Source: Halichoerus grypus (lineage: Eukaryota; Chordata; Mammalia; Carnivora; Phocidae). Taken from it: a stretch of 64,000 nucleotides of DNA. Location: contig NC_135717.1 of assembly GCF_964656455.1 (NCBI RefSeq), positions 143,730,308-143,794,307 of the forward strand, read 5' to 3'. Within the stretch, counting starts at the first letter, position 1. Each line of letters starts with the position of its first letter. The notes under the pieces are model-generated. The model made no database searches, was not told the origin of the DNA, and worked only from the letters and a program-made list of their open reading frames with translations. The translations under genes and the position numbers were made by a program. Positions 46,546 to 57,879 of this stretch are shown here, piece after piece.

Positions 46546-46549
46546 TGAT

Positions 46550-46620
46550 GCCATTTATTCATCCATCTATTTGTTCACTGATGTATTTACTCATTAAATA
46601 TATATTGATTAAACATAGAT
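46550..46620 (-). mobile_element. possible L2 terminal fragment
   Basis: 'catttattcatccatctatt' followed by 'aaatatatattgattaaaca' resembles the reverse L2 tail. Short and uncertain. Confidence 0.3.
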
Positions 46621-47036
46621 GTTTGCTCTACAATTTCTAAATTTCATTTGTTTTTATTTTTCTGAAGTTTTGAATTAAAAAAAATTAGTTTTTTCCCCGT
46701 CTATTCACATTTATATCATATCTATTCATGTCTGTATCACTTTCCAAATAATTTATACATGTGAATTGTAATACATGTGAATTATCATTATGATAACATA
46801 TTGAATTTTGGTATATTTATTCTTTGCTGGGTCCTGGCAAATCAGAGATTTTTATGGGTGGTGGGTTGGGGGAAATCTAACTCAGTAAAAATGAAAAATG
46901 TGGATGTTTTACTGGAGAGGATAAAAAAACCCCTCAAGATATATAGTATTCGCCCACTGTGTTATAGGGCAGGTTCCTAATGAAGCCTACTACTGATTAG
47001 TCATTTTACAACTTAATCTAGGATTAACATCTCTCA
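46621..47036. other. unassigned sequence
   Basis: No gene recognised. The word atacatgtgaatt is directly repeated at 46755-46767 and 46771-46783. Confidence 0.45.
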
Positions 47037-47054
47037 TGAAAAATATACATTTTA

Positions 47055-47238
47055 TTTATTTATTTTTATTTTTTTAAAGATTTTATTTATTTATTTGAGA
47101 GAGAGAGAGAGTTAGTGAGAGCAGGAACACAAGCAAGGGGAGTGGGAGAGGGAGAAGCAGGCTTCCCGCCCAGCAGGACCCTGGGATCGTGACCTGAGCC
47201 GAAGGCAGACACTTAACAGCTGAGCCACCCAGGTGCCC
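47055..47238 (-). mobile_element. CAN SINE with an internal deletion
   Basis: Reverse SINE with T-rich tail, GA body and 'gagccacccaggtgccc' head. The middle jumps from 'cccgcccagcagg' straight to 'accctgggatcgtgacc', missing about 30 bases ('gagcccgatgcggggctcga' region) present in its relatives. Perfect 18-bp TSD tgaaaaatatacatttta at 47037-47054 and 47239-47256. Confidence 0.96.
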
Positions 47239-47256
47239 TGAAAAATATACATTTTA

Positions 47257-48800
47257 AAATTACTTGCATATATGTAGTCATCCCCAAAGACAATATATAT
47301 GTATTTCATTTTCTACTCAACTACTTTTTACAGATTTTGGTTTGAAATTTGATGCTTTGTAACGTCCTAAGAGCTTTTACCAACAAATTAGTCGGCTTTC
47401 AGGGTCATTTACTCTAGGCTATTTACCCCTGCCCTTTTTCTGTAGGCCTGTTATATATCACTCATTTTGTAATTAATGCTTATTGAATGGATTCTTCTTT
47501 CAATAGGCAGTAATTCCAGACACACTTCTACTCTGAAAATAGAAGGCAGGTTTATTGAGATGACTGTGGAAATACCCATGAAAAATTCAGCTTTTAAGCA
47601 TTATTGAGGTGTCTCAAATTTTCTAGAAGACAGAACAAGAAAGGACTGAGAGAATCATGGAATTTAAAAGGTATGATTAATTGAAATTCTAGTAAGAGTC
47701 AGCAGGGCTGAGTGTCATTCATCACACTGATTTGATATGAGGGATGTGAGACTTCAAGGTTAGGCAAGGTGAGCTGGGAATTTCATGGGAGGGACGGCTT
47801 TTCTTTATTCTCTTCTGAATGGAGGTGATCAACCTAATAGAAGAAAAGAAAGAAAGTATTTAAAGAGGTTACCCTTTATGATACCAAATCCTGTCTTTGG
47901 TTCATCTTCTAAATTCATTCTTATTACTTTATTTAAATGCTTTTGAACTTTTCCTCAAGAAAAACTGGATTAGAAAAAGAAAATTACTTAAATATTCTGA
48001 AGTCATGGTACTTTGATAGAGGAAACATGCAAATATTTTTTAATTATACTGCCATACATTTATCAAATTGAAAGGAAAATTGACGGGGTTGTTAGTATCT
48101 TCGTAGGTCAAGGCAGAACACAACTTTCTCTGTGCTTGTATTGGAAGCCCCCAAGAAACAGACGTAAGAATTGTGTCTGGAAATCATATTTGGAAAAATA
48201 TGGCTTTGCCTGTAGAAAAGAATGTCTGTGATGACTTCGTGTGTGAATTCAACCTACCTACAAAGGCAAAGGCATTACTTAAAAAGCCACTGACCTCCCA
48301 TCTAGGTACCGGACTGTGTAAAATTTAGGGCAAGGAGGGGCTCAGATTATGTGCTTTCTGAAGATAGCTGCCTCTCACAAAGAGAAGGGAAAGACAAAGG
48401 AGCACATTGGACTCCTTTTTCCAAACTCACCAAGCAGATGAATGATTTTTCCCCGTGCAGAAAAGTGAGGAAAGGTAAGGATAAAGGCCATGAATTTTAC
48501 TCCAGCAAAGTCTTTCCACATGGAAATATGGGGGATGAAGAATATGTGTATGCCTTTAATATTTTAAAGTCTTGGAGATCTGAAATCAATTCAAACTCAT
48601 TTAGCAATTAAGTAGCATGTTATATTGTGTTAGGTAATTGGAGTCACAAGGAAGATAATTAATTTAATTTGTCACAAGAAATCTAGAATTAACTTCCTTT
48701 GGTTAATATAAAAGGTATAGCAAAGTTTCAAGAAGTGGAATTTGTGAGCAGATTCCTTTTTGCTTTATTTTCTGGGGGAGAATAAAATAATTGCTTTAAT
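47257..48800. other. unassigned sequence
   Basis: No recognised gene. Frames of 72 and 86 codons at 48013-48231 and 48351-48611 have no signature, and no flanking exon structure was recognised. Confidence 0.45.
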
Positions 48801-48804
48801 AATT

Positions 48805-49158
48805 CTTTTTTTTTCTTTTCCTGCATTTTTTTATTACATTATGTTCATCACCATACATTACATCATTAGTTTTTGATGTAGTGTTCCATGATTCATTGTT
48901 TGTGTATAACACCCAGTGTCCCATGCAGAACGTGCCCTCTTTAATACCCATCACCAGGCTAACCCATCCCCCCACCCCCCTCCCCTCTAGAACCCTCAGT
49001 TTATTTCTCAGAGTCCATAGTCTCTCATGGTTTGTCTCCCCCTCTGATTTCCACCCCCTTCATTCTTTCCCTCCTGCTATCTTTTTTTTCTTCTTCTTCT
49101 TTTTTTTTTTTTTTAACATATAATGTATTATTTGTTTCAGAGGTACAGGGTCTGTGAT
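48805..49158 (-). mobile_element. 5'-truncated carnivore LINE-1 3' end
   Basis: Antisense L1 3' UTR: T tail, 'accatacattacatcattag', 'gttccatgattcattgtttg', C-rich tract, (CTT)n/T at about 49080-49114, 'tcagaggtacagggtctgtg'. It ends a few bases earlier in the element than the copies at 23.6 and 42.3 kb. The TSD is weak (tttaat words only). Confidence 0.92.
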
Positions 49159-49339
49159 TTTTAATGTGGAGGGAAAATTTATCAAAAGAAAAAAGTCCAA
49201 ACATTTCAGATGCTATAATTCCACCAAATACTAGTCTCTTTAACTCTTACCCTTAGGCTTTTTTTCCCAAAAATTTGGACTGGTTTTTCAAGTATATATT
49301 TGTTATGAAGACATGTATACATGTTCAGTGTATTCCTTG

Positions 49340-49905
49340 CTTTAAAAAAAAATCATTAGATATCAGAAAAAATCTCCTGCCTTCAAGGAACTTACATTTT
49401 AGTAGGGAGGGCACAAATAAACATAAATGCATGTATCAAGTATGACAATTATGAACAAAGTTAAGTCATAACAAGTGTTTTGAGGACCAGAAGATGGCAG
49501 TGGGTGCTATTATAGGTAGTTGGATTGACAAGTCCTTCCCAAGGTAGAGCTTTAGAACAAAGACCTGAGCAAAGCCATGTGAATATCTTTGTGGAGGAGC
49601 ATTCTAACTAAGGAAGGAGGAAAGGCAAAGGCACTGAAATGGTGTCAAATATACTGGGTGTTCTCAAAAAGCAGCAAAAAGCTCATGTGGTTGACATGGA
49701 ACAAGAAAAAGGAATAGCAGGAGGTAATTATATTAGTGGCCAAGGGCTAGATCCTGTAGATTATCATAAGGACTTTTTATTTCAACTGCAAGCAGTTATT
49801 AGAAGGTTTTGAGCTCTAATGACCTGATTTAAATTTAGATATATCATTCTGATCCCTGTATTGAGACTAGACTTTTGGAAAGTATGGGAGGAAGCGGGGA
49901 GAACA
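49340..49905 (-). mobile_element. L2 LINE fragment (first of two)
   Basis: Reverse L2 order: 'tgccttcaaggaacttacat', 'tttagtagggagggcacaaa', 'gagcaaagccatgtgaatat', 'aggcaaaggcactgaaatgg', 'gagctctaatgacctgattt'. Stops short of the next L2, which begins afresh. Confidence 0.75.
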
Positions 49906-51670
49906 TTCATTCAAAACATTTCCTTAGTGTCTATTATATGCCTACTGTAGCAATGGAAGTAAATTCACCTTAGTGAATTAGAAAAACAGTCCTGTTCTCC
50001 TGAAGCTCATGTAAAAATAAATATATGACCTATTAAGCATCAGAATGTAGAAAAATAACACAGGGTATAGGGATAGAAAGTGGTGGTGGAGTTGTATGGG
50101 CATATACATATAGGATGTATAAAGAAGGGTCAAGGAGAGTTTTCCAAATAAGGTAAGATTTAAACAAAGACCAGAAGGAAATGTAGATATTTTGGGAGAG
50201 ATGCTTGAGAAGGAGGAAGCAGCAAATGCAAAGGCCCCGATGGAGCTGGATTGGAGTGAATGAAAGGGAAGTGGTTAAATGAGGTTAGGGAGAGAATGAA
50301 GGGAGAGGTGGTGAAGGGTTTTCTAGGCCACAGATTTTATGTTGAGTGACATGAGAGACTAATGGAGTCTTCTGAACAGAGGAATGTGATGCTCTGACTC
50401 ACATTTTAAAAGTAACACTGGCTGCTGTATGTAGAATACACAGTGGAGGAGCAAGACTAGATTGTAACGAGCAAGGATGTTCTGGAAGATGGAGATTTAT
50501 GCCAATCCAGCCCACTTCAAGAAGGGACTTGCTGCCCAGCGACGAAGGGTGTGGTTAGCTGACAGCATCTGGTTGTAAGCTTCAGCACAGGTTTGCCTCA
50601 GTTGCTAGAGTGGCCCCAACCAATCACTGAGCAAGGTGGTGGTACAAGGGTAGAGCCATTTCTACCCAATGCAGGACTCCTCTAATGGGAAAACTTTGTT
50701 TCAGAGCCCCTTGTTGGGCTGTCAGAGACCTTTCCAGGTTGGCATCACTGTCCATCAGGAACCTCTGCCGAACCCCACTTCCTTGCTTTTCCTTTCACAA
50801 GTGAATCCCAACCAATACACTTTTTGCACTCCTAACTCCATCTCAGTGTCTGCTTCCTAAAGAACTCAAACTTCAACAGATGGAAAAAGGTAGATGAATT
50901 AAGAAGCAAGGATGATAATTCAGGCAAAAGATGATGGGGACTTTAGGTAGGTTAGTGACAGTGGAAATCTTGAGAAAAATATTGTGGATATACGTTGCAG
51001 GTGGAATGAACAGTAATTGTTAGAGGGTTGAATGGGGATGTGATAGAAAGATTCAGTCAAGGTTGACTTCAGGTTCTTCTCTTTGCTAAAATAGAGAAAA
51101 CGGTAAACAAAAAGGGGGAGTAGGGTATGGAGCTTAGAAAAAATTAAGAGTTCAATTGCGGTATGTTAATTTTGCCATTTTAAGTTGGGTTTACAAGTCT
51201 GGGATGATCATTGAGGAAGATATGCATTTGGAAGTTATCAGCCTATTGCAGTATCTTAGCTACAAGAGTGGATGGGCTCACCTAGGAAATGAGGTTAGAC
51301 AGAGAAGCACTACAAAGTCTACAGGTCAAAAAAATAGGCAAAGCCAGTTAAGAAGTCTGAGAAGGTATAACCACTGAGTTAGTAAGAAGCAAGAATGCAA
51401 ATACTGGGGGCTCACTGAAGAAAGTCTTTCAAAAAAGAAGGAAAGATCATTTGATTCAAATATTGCTAAAAGTTACAGTATAGTGAAGACAGAAATCAGT
51501 ACTGGATTTAGAAACATGGAGGAGTTGATGGCCTTGATAAGGATGGTATTGGTGAGGTGGTGAATACTGAAGCCTGAGTGATGGGAGTTCGAGAGCAAAT
51601 GCTGTGTATGAGAGGACAGTGCAAGCACAGTACAGTGCTTTAGATAAATTGAGCAATAGCTGGAGCCAGG
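49905..51670 (-). mobile_element. L2 LINE (second copy), split by an LTR
   Basis: Starts again with the L2 3' end ('tcattcaaaacatttcctta', 'attatatgcctactgtagca'), then 'gcaaatgcaaaggccccgat', 'tgaagggttttctaggccac', 'aggaatgtgatgctctgact', 'aacactggctgctgtatgta'. After the LTR it resumes with 'tgataattcaggcaaaagat', 'gtcaaggttgacttcaggtt', 'gaaacatggaggagttgatg', 'ggtgaatactgaagcctgag'. This is a long run of reverse L2 ORF2 wording, wholly degenerate. Confidence 0.82.
50478..50878 (+). mobile_element. solitary ERVL-like LTR inserted in the L2
   Basis: About 400 bp that interrupts the L2. It starts near TG (50478) and ends in CA (50878). The 3' part 'accaatacactttttgcact' ... 'catctcagtgtctgcttcct' ... 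'aactcaaacttcaaca' has the look of an LTR polyadenylation region and terminus. The word gatg flanks both sides (50476 and 50879), a possible short TSD. Subfamily unknown. Confidence 0.62.
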
Positions 51671-51689
51671 GTACTACTAGCAGGATTTA

Positions 51690-51960
51690 TTACATGATTA
51701 TTATTATTTTAATAAACACATTTATCATTTACAATATGCCAGACACTTTCCTATATGCTCTATAAATATCTAATTTAATACCCATAGCAACTCTAGGTTG
51801 GAGACACTATTGTTATTTCTGTTTTGGTGGAAATTTGAGGACAGAGATATTAAGTATGTTGCCTAAGATCACACATCTGGTAAGGTGTGCAGGTGGTAAT
51901 TCAACCCAGGTCATCAGAATCAACAGCATTCTCCAGAATCAGTCCTCCCAACCCTGTTGC
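51690..51960 (-). mobile_element. MIR (CORE-SINE)
   Basis: Reverse MIR: 'caatatgccagacactttcc', 'aatttaatacccatagcaac', 'tgaggacagagatattaagt', 'tgcctaagatcacacatctg', 'ggtaattcaacccaggtcat'. Confidence 0.82.
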
Positions 51961-52395
51961 TCTCTATGGTGTTGGATAGCTGTTTCTTGGAGTTTATATA
52001 CTGATGGGAATGTTAGTATAAAGAAAATCTGATGATATAACAGGGGGAAGGATAATTATAGGAGCAAATTCCTTGAGTATGCAGGAAGGGATCTAAATTC
52101 AGTGCATAGAGAGTTTGGCTTTAGATAGGAGCAGGGATTGTTCATACATTGTGATAGGACAGAAGGCTAAATATTTGCATGCAAATTAGGTAAGATTTTA
52201 GCTTTGGTGCTAAGAGATTGAGAAAGTTCTCTTCTGATTGCTTATTTTTTCTATGAAACATGAACCCAGGCCTTCATTTGAGAGTGAGAAAAGGAATAAA
52301 AATGATGGAGGATTGAAGAGAATAAAAGAAGGTACAAAATAGTTGGGGGGATGCTGCTTTTTTGTGTGTGTGGATCAAATTTAAACATTTAAAAA
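51961..52395. other. unassigned sequence
   Basis: No recognised gene or repeat. Confidence 0.45.
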
Positions 52396-52399
52396 ATAA

Positions 52400-52560
52400 T
52401 AGCTAATGATTGTATGTAATATAATTAAGCACTTATTATATGTAAGCCTTAAATATATTAATATATTAATTCATTTATTCCTCTCAGCAATAATATTAGT
52501 ACTATTATACCAATTTTGCAGATAAGAAAGTGAAGACATAGAAAGCCATAGAACAGTTTA
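52400..52560 (-). mobile_element. MIR (CORE-SINE)
   Basis: Reverse MIR: 'taattaagcacttattatat', 'aattcatttattcctctcag', 'accaattttgcagataagaa', 'agtgaagacatagaaag'. Confidence 0.72.
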
Positions 52561-52985
52561 TTCGTTAGGACTCCGTTAGCAAGGGACAAAGACCAAACTC
52601 ACTCAGATGCTTATTGGCTCATAGTGTGAGCGAGTACAGGGAATGTCTAGCACAGCTGAGTTCAGGCTCTCCAATGAGGTCATATAACCATTAATTTCTT
52701 CTTTTTGGTTCCCTCTGTGTTGGATTTATTCTCAGCGTAGCTCTTCCCCAACACTCCCATCTCCCAAACATTTCTCATGGTGGTGGCTTCTAATAGCTTT
52801 CAATTCACACCCTTAGAACTTATTAACCTCAGTGGAAAGAGACATTCTCTTTCCCAGTAGTTGCCACACAAATCACAAATTTTAGGATGATCTGGGATAG
52901 ATGCTGTCCTTGAACTGATTGCTGGAACCAGAGGGATGGAATTCACTGATTGGCCAAACTTACATCATGGAGAGGGAAGTATTGG
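52555..52985. mobile_element. ancient interspersed repeat, family not assigned
   Basis: Ordered phrases 'ttagcaagggacaaagacca', 'ttattggctcatagtgtgag', 'gcacagctgagttcaggctc', 'ccctctgtgttggatttatt', 'tggaaagagacattctcttt', 'actgattggccaaactta' follow a recurring mammalian repeat related to the element at 38287. Confidence 0.58.
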
Positions 52986-53110
52986 TTCCATCTGAACTTT
53001 ATCGGCTGAAAGCTGAGGAGGAATTGCTTCTTAAAGTAGATTTAAGATGTTATTACTAGAAGGGGAACTGGATGCAAGGCAAGGGAAAAATGAAAATCTA
53101 TTATTATTGA

Positions 53111-53169
53111 TTACCTTCAATAATCTCATGAGGCCATTTAATAGTTTACCTTCAAATAATCTCATGAGG
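53111..53169. repeat. imperfect direct repeat, about 23 bp
   Basis: ttaccttcaataatctcatg (53111 on) recurs as ttaccttcaaataatctcat (53146 on), both continuing to 'gagg', with 12-13 bp between the copies. Confidence 0.9.
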
Positions 53170-53248
53170 TTCTAAGGTCGTCAAAACCAGCTTAATGAAA
53201 ATCACTGAATGTTTGTCAAAACTAAGAGTCAGCAATATTTATATTCTT

Positions 53249-53435
53249 TTTTTTTTTTTTTAAGATTTTATCTATTTATTTGAGAGAGAGAGAGAGCATG
53301 AGTGGGGAGGAGAGGGAGAAAGAAGCAGGCTCCCTGCCGAGCAGGGAGCCCAATGCGGGGCTTGATCCCAGGACCCTGGGATCATGACCAGAACCAAAGG
53401 CAGTTGATTAACCAACTGAGCCACCCAGGTGCCCC
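53249..53435 (-). mobile_element. CAN SINE
   Basis: Reverse SINE with T tail, GA-rich body, 'ggggcttgatcccaggaccc' and 'gagccacccaggtgcccc'. TSD agcaatatttatattctt at 53231-53248 versus agcagtatttatattctt at 53436-53453 (one mismatch). Confidence 0.95.
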
Positions 53436-53453
53436 AGCAGTATTTATATTCTT

Positions 53454-54509
53454 GTAGGTAGATAATAGGTGCTAGTTAAACAAAATTATCAGAATTTTTA
53501 CTTGTTCTTCCTAGTACTTTTTAGTCATCTCCTGAACACGTGTCAATTTACAAGATCTTGCTCAGTTTGCTTTAGCAAATTGTGTTCCACTTTTGTTTTA
53601 TTAAACTGCAACTTGCACTTACATAATGATGCCACTGGAGGAAGAATTTTCAGTGGTGTTTGGAATAAATAAGAACTATAATTTGATGCATAGGGAGACT
53701 GTTCTCAAAGGCTAAATAATTCATTTCAAGATTCACATGGGCTGAGATGAAATAGAAACTCTGTTTTGACTTCTTATTTTGCTTCTTCTTCCCTATTCCT
53801 ATTTTCCCTTCAGTGATAAATTTTCTCCAGGGAAAAGTTGAAATTTGATTTACTAATAATATGAATGACCAGGATGCCATTAGAAATCCAGGAATACAAA
53901 ATACCTGCTTCTATTTGACTCTTTGAAAGGTTTTAACATTAATATATATCTGAGAAACATGTCTATAATATGATATTGTTAGTATTTCATACCATAGTTG
54001 TAAGGTTCTTTTGGAATTACTTTTTTGGAAAATTTCATATACACAAGTCCTGATTATTTTATAATGAACTCTGATTTACTTATCACTCAGCTTCAAAAAT
54101 TGTCTGCTCATGGCCGTTTCTTTCTTCTATGTTATGATTGAGTTTGCACTTTATAAAAGTAACCTTTTTTTTAGTGATAGTAACACTGGTAAAAACAGTT
54201 TGAATTACAGTGAGGCTGGTGTCCGCAAAACATTTAAGTAGCTATTGTGTTAATCTAGGTGAGAACCTGAATTTAAGTAAGTGAGAGATTGGATTTTAAA
54301 ATATATATATGCAAAAGATATAAGATCTATATAATCTAGCCATTGGTTGAATGAGCGATGCTCTAAAATAGTCTGACAAGGGAAATATTGGTGTCATTTT
54401 ATTTTTTATTCTTCACTTTAAACATCACCAATATGCTACTAAACTATTTTGAGTGCTCGTTAGAGCTATAACTCTCTTTTGTAGTTAGTACCTAAAACCG
54501 TGATAATAG
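53454..54509. other. unassigned sequence
   Basis: No recognised gene. Short overlapping frames near 53469-53880 are featureless. A (TA)n patch lies at 54300-54311. Confidence 0.45.
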
Positions 54510-54525
54510 ATTTATGTAACTTTCT

Positions 54526-54735
54526 TTTTTTATTAAATATATTTTTAAATATTTATTTATTTTAGAGAGAGAGCACATGCGGGGAGGGGCAGAGGAAGAG
54601 GGAGAGAGAGTCTTAAGCAGTCTCTGCGCTCAGGGCAGAGCCCCACACGGAGTTTGATCTCATGACCCTGAGATCATGACCTGATCCCAAACCAAGAATT
54701 GGAGGCTCAACTGACTGCACCACCCAAACACCCCT
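54526..54735 (-). mobile_element. CAN SINE (older, diverged copy)
   Basis: Reverse SINE with more substitutions than its neighbours: 'gagagagagcacatgcgggg', 'ctgcgctcagggcagagccc', 'catgaccctgagatcatgac', 'ccacccaaacacccct'. Perfect 16-bp TSD atttatgtaactttct at 54510-54525 and 54736-54751. Confidence 0.95.
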
Positions 54736-54751
54736 ATTTATGTAACTTTCT

Positions 54752-56460
54752 GATTAAAATTTATACTCAGATTAAAATTTGTTACAAAGTTTTGTGGAAT
54801 GAGAAAATAATTTTTGATTTCCTGGTTTTTGAGAGAGGAAGAGAACATGTAGGAAGGTACCTGAGGCAAAATAGAAGCCTAATAAATGTGATTGTGGAAA
54901 TAAGTAAATATATTCTTCAAAAAATAGTTTAGAAACAATTCTTTAATTTTGGTTTTAAAAATCTCACCTATTTCTAGAAATTGTCTGGGTATGTCTGCAG
55001 TAGGAATATGATAGAATATTTTGTCAATTATACTTCAATAAAGCAAGAAGAGAATACAATAGAATAAGATTGTGGAAGTACAAATTAAAGAGGGAAAAAC
55101 TCAACAGTAAAAAGAGAAGGAAGCAAGTAGATAACCATCTGCCATTGGTTTAGTTATGTACCTGTGAAAGCAGGGGGCTGCTCTGGTTCTGTGATCCTGT
55201 GAGTAAAAGAAACTGTTTTTATTAAATGTATTTATATATAAATGTATATAGTATGTACACACACATACACACACATCAGTATTTAGTGACTCAGGAGATT
55301 AACTTATAGCAGTGCTTGGTTTAACATGAGATATCACAAACAGAAAATATAAACATGACTTTGATTTCTAAAATTTTTATTGGAGTTTATATTGGCATTT
55401 CAAGTACAACAAACCATGAAAAGTGACTCCCTTCCTACTCTAACTTCACCACTTGTAACAACATCAGGGAGGAAGACAGAAATCCTGTGCTTTGATCATC
55501 AAAATATAGTGTCTACATAAATTGAGCACTTACAGGATGGCATTATGGGGGTTGATACTTACAAAAACACAGTGGAATAGATAAAGTGCAACTTTATCTT
55601 TTCACCTTGGACGTTTATAATTCCCACTGTAAGAAAAGCTTCCCCTACCCATCCTCCCTTGCCCCCACCCCAACACTTCCAGGAAACTTATAGTACTTCC
55701 AGTAACATGTTTGGTCACCAAACTGTTAGAAATTGGAGTGCAACGCTATTTATATACAAATCTGATTAGTATTCTTTGGAGAGTATCCACTTCATTGGTT
55801 CTAGTCTGTCTGAGAGCAGACGGAGCCCTAGTGTGAGACCATTCTTATTTTTCAAAACCATAACCTCTTCTGGATGCTGTTCCTTTTAATGAAGTGAGAT
55901 ATCAGGATGGAAAAAATCCTCTTCCTTGTCTTATGTCTAATATACATGGATAACTGATTTCCTGATACGAAACACATACTTTTGAAATAATGTTTTTCTT
56001 TAAACTGTGTGCAATAATTTACTTTAGACTTTAAAAATATCATCAGTTATTGTCTCCTTTTAATTTAAATTGTGTTAATATTTTATGATTCCTTTCACTA
56101 TGGACACTCTGCTCTCTCTGGGTTCATTGTTTTGTGTGCTTTTTGGCATCAAAAGAAAGGAATTAAAATAAAAACTTAATAAATAAAAAATTAAAAAGGC
56201 AACTTGGGTAAATCATGGAAAGAATCTTTTAAAATTAATGGCCCCATCCAATGAAAAATCCAATTCCAAGAAACTGGTAAAACTTTGAGATTTCCTGTAT
56301 CCTTAAAAACTTTTCAAAGTCATGAGAACGGTAGCCACATAGCAATGTGATTCCTCACTTGTATTTGCAAATGTTAACCAAAATAGCCATATCATGACAG
56401 CTTTTCAGTTTGGTTAAATATACTATTTTAATTAAGAAATTAGAGCTCTGAGAGAGACAC
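54752..56460. other. unassigned sequence
   Basis: No recognised gene. A phrase 'caattatacttcaataaagc' at 55026-55045 could be the last bases of an L1 3' end. TA/CA-rich simple sequence lies at 55226-55277. Confidence 0.45.
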
Positions 56461-56464
56461 AGCA

Positions 56465-56590
56465 TTTATTGTTTCATTCCTTCATTATTTAATTCAAGAA
56501 GTATTATCAGTAATCTCTTATGCTCTGTGTAAGATGCTAGAACTTAAAGTATGAATAAGATGCATCCTTTATGCCATACATATACCATTA
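56465..56590 (-). mobile_element. L2 LINE 3' fragment
   Basis: Reverse L2 tail: 'tgtttcattccttcattatt', 'gctctgtgtaagatgctaga', 'tatgaataagatgcatcctt'. Confidence 0.55.
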
Positions 56591-56799
56591 CTAAGTCTAA
56601 AATATGATTGTCATGATAACCAAGGATTTATTTTTGTGCTTAAAATAGAACTCCCTCCAAAATGGAGGCCAATTGACTTAATGAAGCACAGCATTAATAA
56701 AGTTTCTGCAATAGTTTGATAAAAGTGGTGAGTGCCATAAGCACACTGGACTCAAAAAGATCCTGTGACAGTACCATATTCAACTTTTCAGCAGCTGTC

Positions 56800-56910
56800 T
56801 TATCACATTCTATTTCTGTATGTACTTTTTTTTTTTTGCAATAGTTCCATTACCTACAACAGTGACTGACACTCAATAAATATTTGTTAGATGGATGAAT
56901 GAAGCAGTAA
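56800..56910 (+). mobile_element. L2 LINE 3' end
   Basis: L2 terminus 'aacagtgactgacactcaat', 'aaatatttgttagatggatg', 'aatgaa'. An internal T11 run is present at about 56828-56838. Confidence 0.7.
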
Positions 56911-57635
56911 ATTACCATCGTCAATCATACTTATCAGAAAAATTTTCATTAAGCAGCATTTGTATTTTGGATAAATGGCCTCTCTTGCCCCAAATTAAAG
57001 AATCAAGTTGACGGGCAACCAATTAAACTCATAAATACACCTTTCTATTTTAAAATTCAAAATTGGCGATGTAGTGTCAGGAATATAACATGATCTATGA
57101 CATCAAGTGATGTTATTAACTGAATTTTAATGGTTATGCAGTTTTTTCCAAACTTAATTTGTGAGTTTGTTTTGGTTTTGTAGATATATAAGGGTTAGCC
57201 TAAAGCACTTACAAGTTGCTGTGGTTGTTAGATCTTGTTGTCCATGAAGGAATGAGGAAGCTAACCCGTCTAGACTCACTCTTGGAGGCCACTGCAGGTT
57301 GTAAAGGGCAAAGAGTGACATTTGTTGAGTGTATGAAAACACTGGCAGAGCCCTTAGAGGTGGGCATGAGAATGGGGAACACTCAATTAGCCATTTCGCT
57401 GTTTATATGATCTACTTCTGCTTTCTGAAAAAACACTGGAAAATTCTTTTTTTACTTTTTAGTTTTCAGAGGTTGCATAGACTGAAAGCAGCAGAGCATT
57501 TTTCCTTATTGTTTGAATATGACCAGAAATATCAATTTTGAAATGAAAATTGAAGCATTAAAAGCATAGCTTGAAGACAAAATACTCCAAAATACAGTCC
57601 TTCAGTACTGTACGGTGCAATTCAGTAATCCAAAG
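56911..57635. other. unassigned sequence
   Basis: No recognised gene. Overlapping 62-70 codon frames near 57154-57541 on both strands have no signature. Confidence 0.45.
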
Positions 57636-57639
57636 CGTA

Positions 57640-57735
57640 CTTTCAAGCATCAAATATGAGCCTGACACAGTTGTAGGCACTTGGATCCAGCAGGGTAGAA
57701 AACAAAGCCTCTGAACTTAAGGGCTGATATTTTTT
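57640..57735 (-). mobile_element. L2 LINE 3' fragment
   Basis: Reverse L2: 'atatgagcctgacacagttg', 'taggcacttggatccagcag', 'gtagaaaacaaagcctctga'. Confidence 0.65.
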
Positions 57736-57739
57736 TTCT

Positions 57740-57879
57740 ACTTGAGGGCAGAGAGAAGAGTGGAAAAAATACTGGAATGGTGATTTGGAATTGCAGTGCC
57801 CACTCAGATGTTATTTAGCTTTTTGACATTGGCAGGCATTTTGCCTTTGCTTACTTGTCCACAAAATGTGAAGTTGGGC
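57740..57879 (+). mobile_element. possible MIR fragment
   Basis: Loose MIR order: 'gttatttagctttttgacat', 'tggcaggcattttgcctttg', 'tccacaaaatgtgaagttgg'. Confidence 0.35.

Noticed and set aside
48351..48611. 86-codon plus-strand frame in repeat-free DNA as a possible exon
   Set aside because: Contains an ordinary chance-length frame without a supportable splice pair or any recognisable domain; evidence is insufficient to call.
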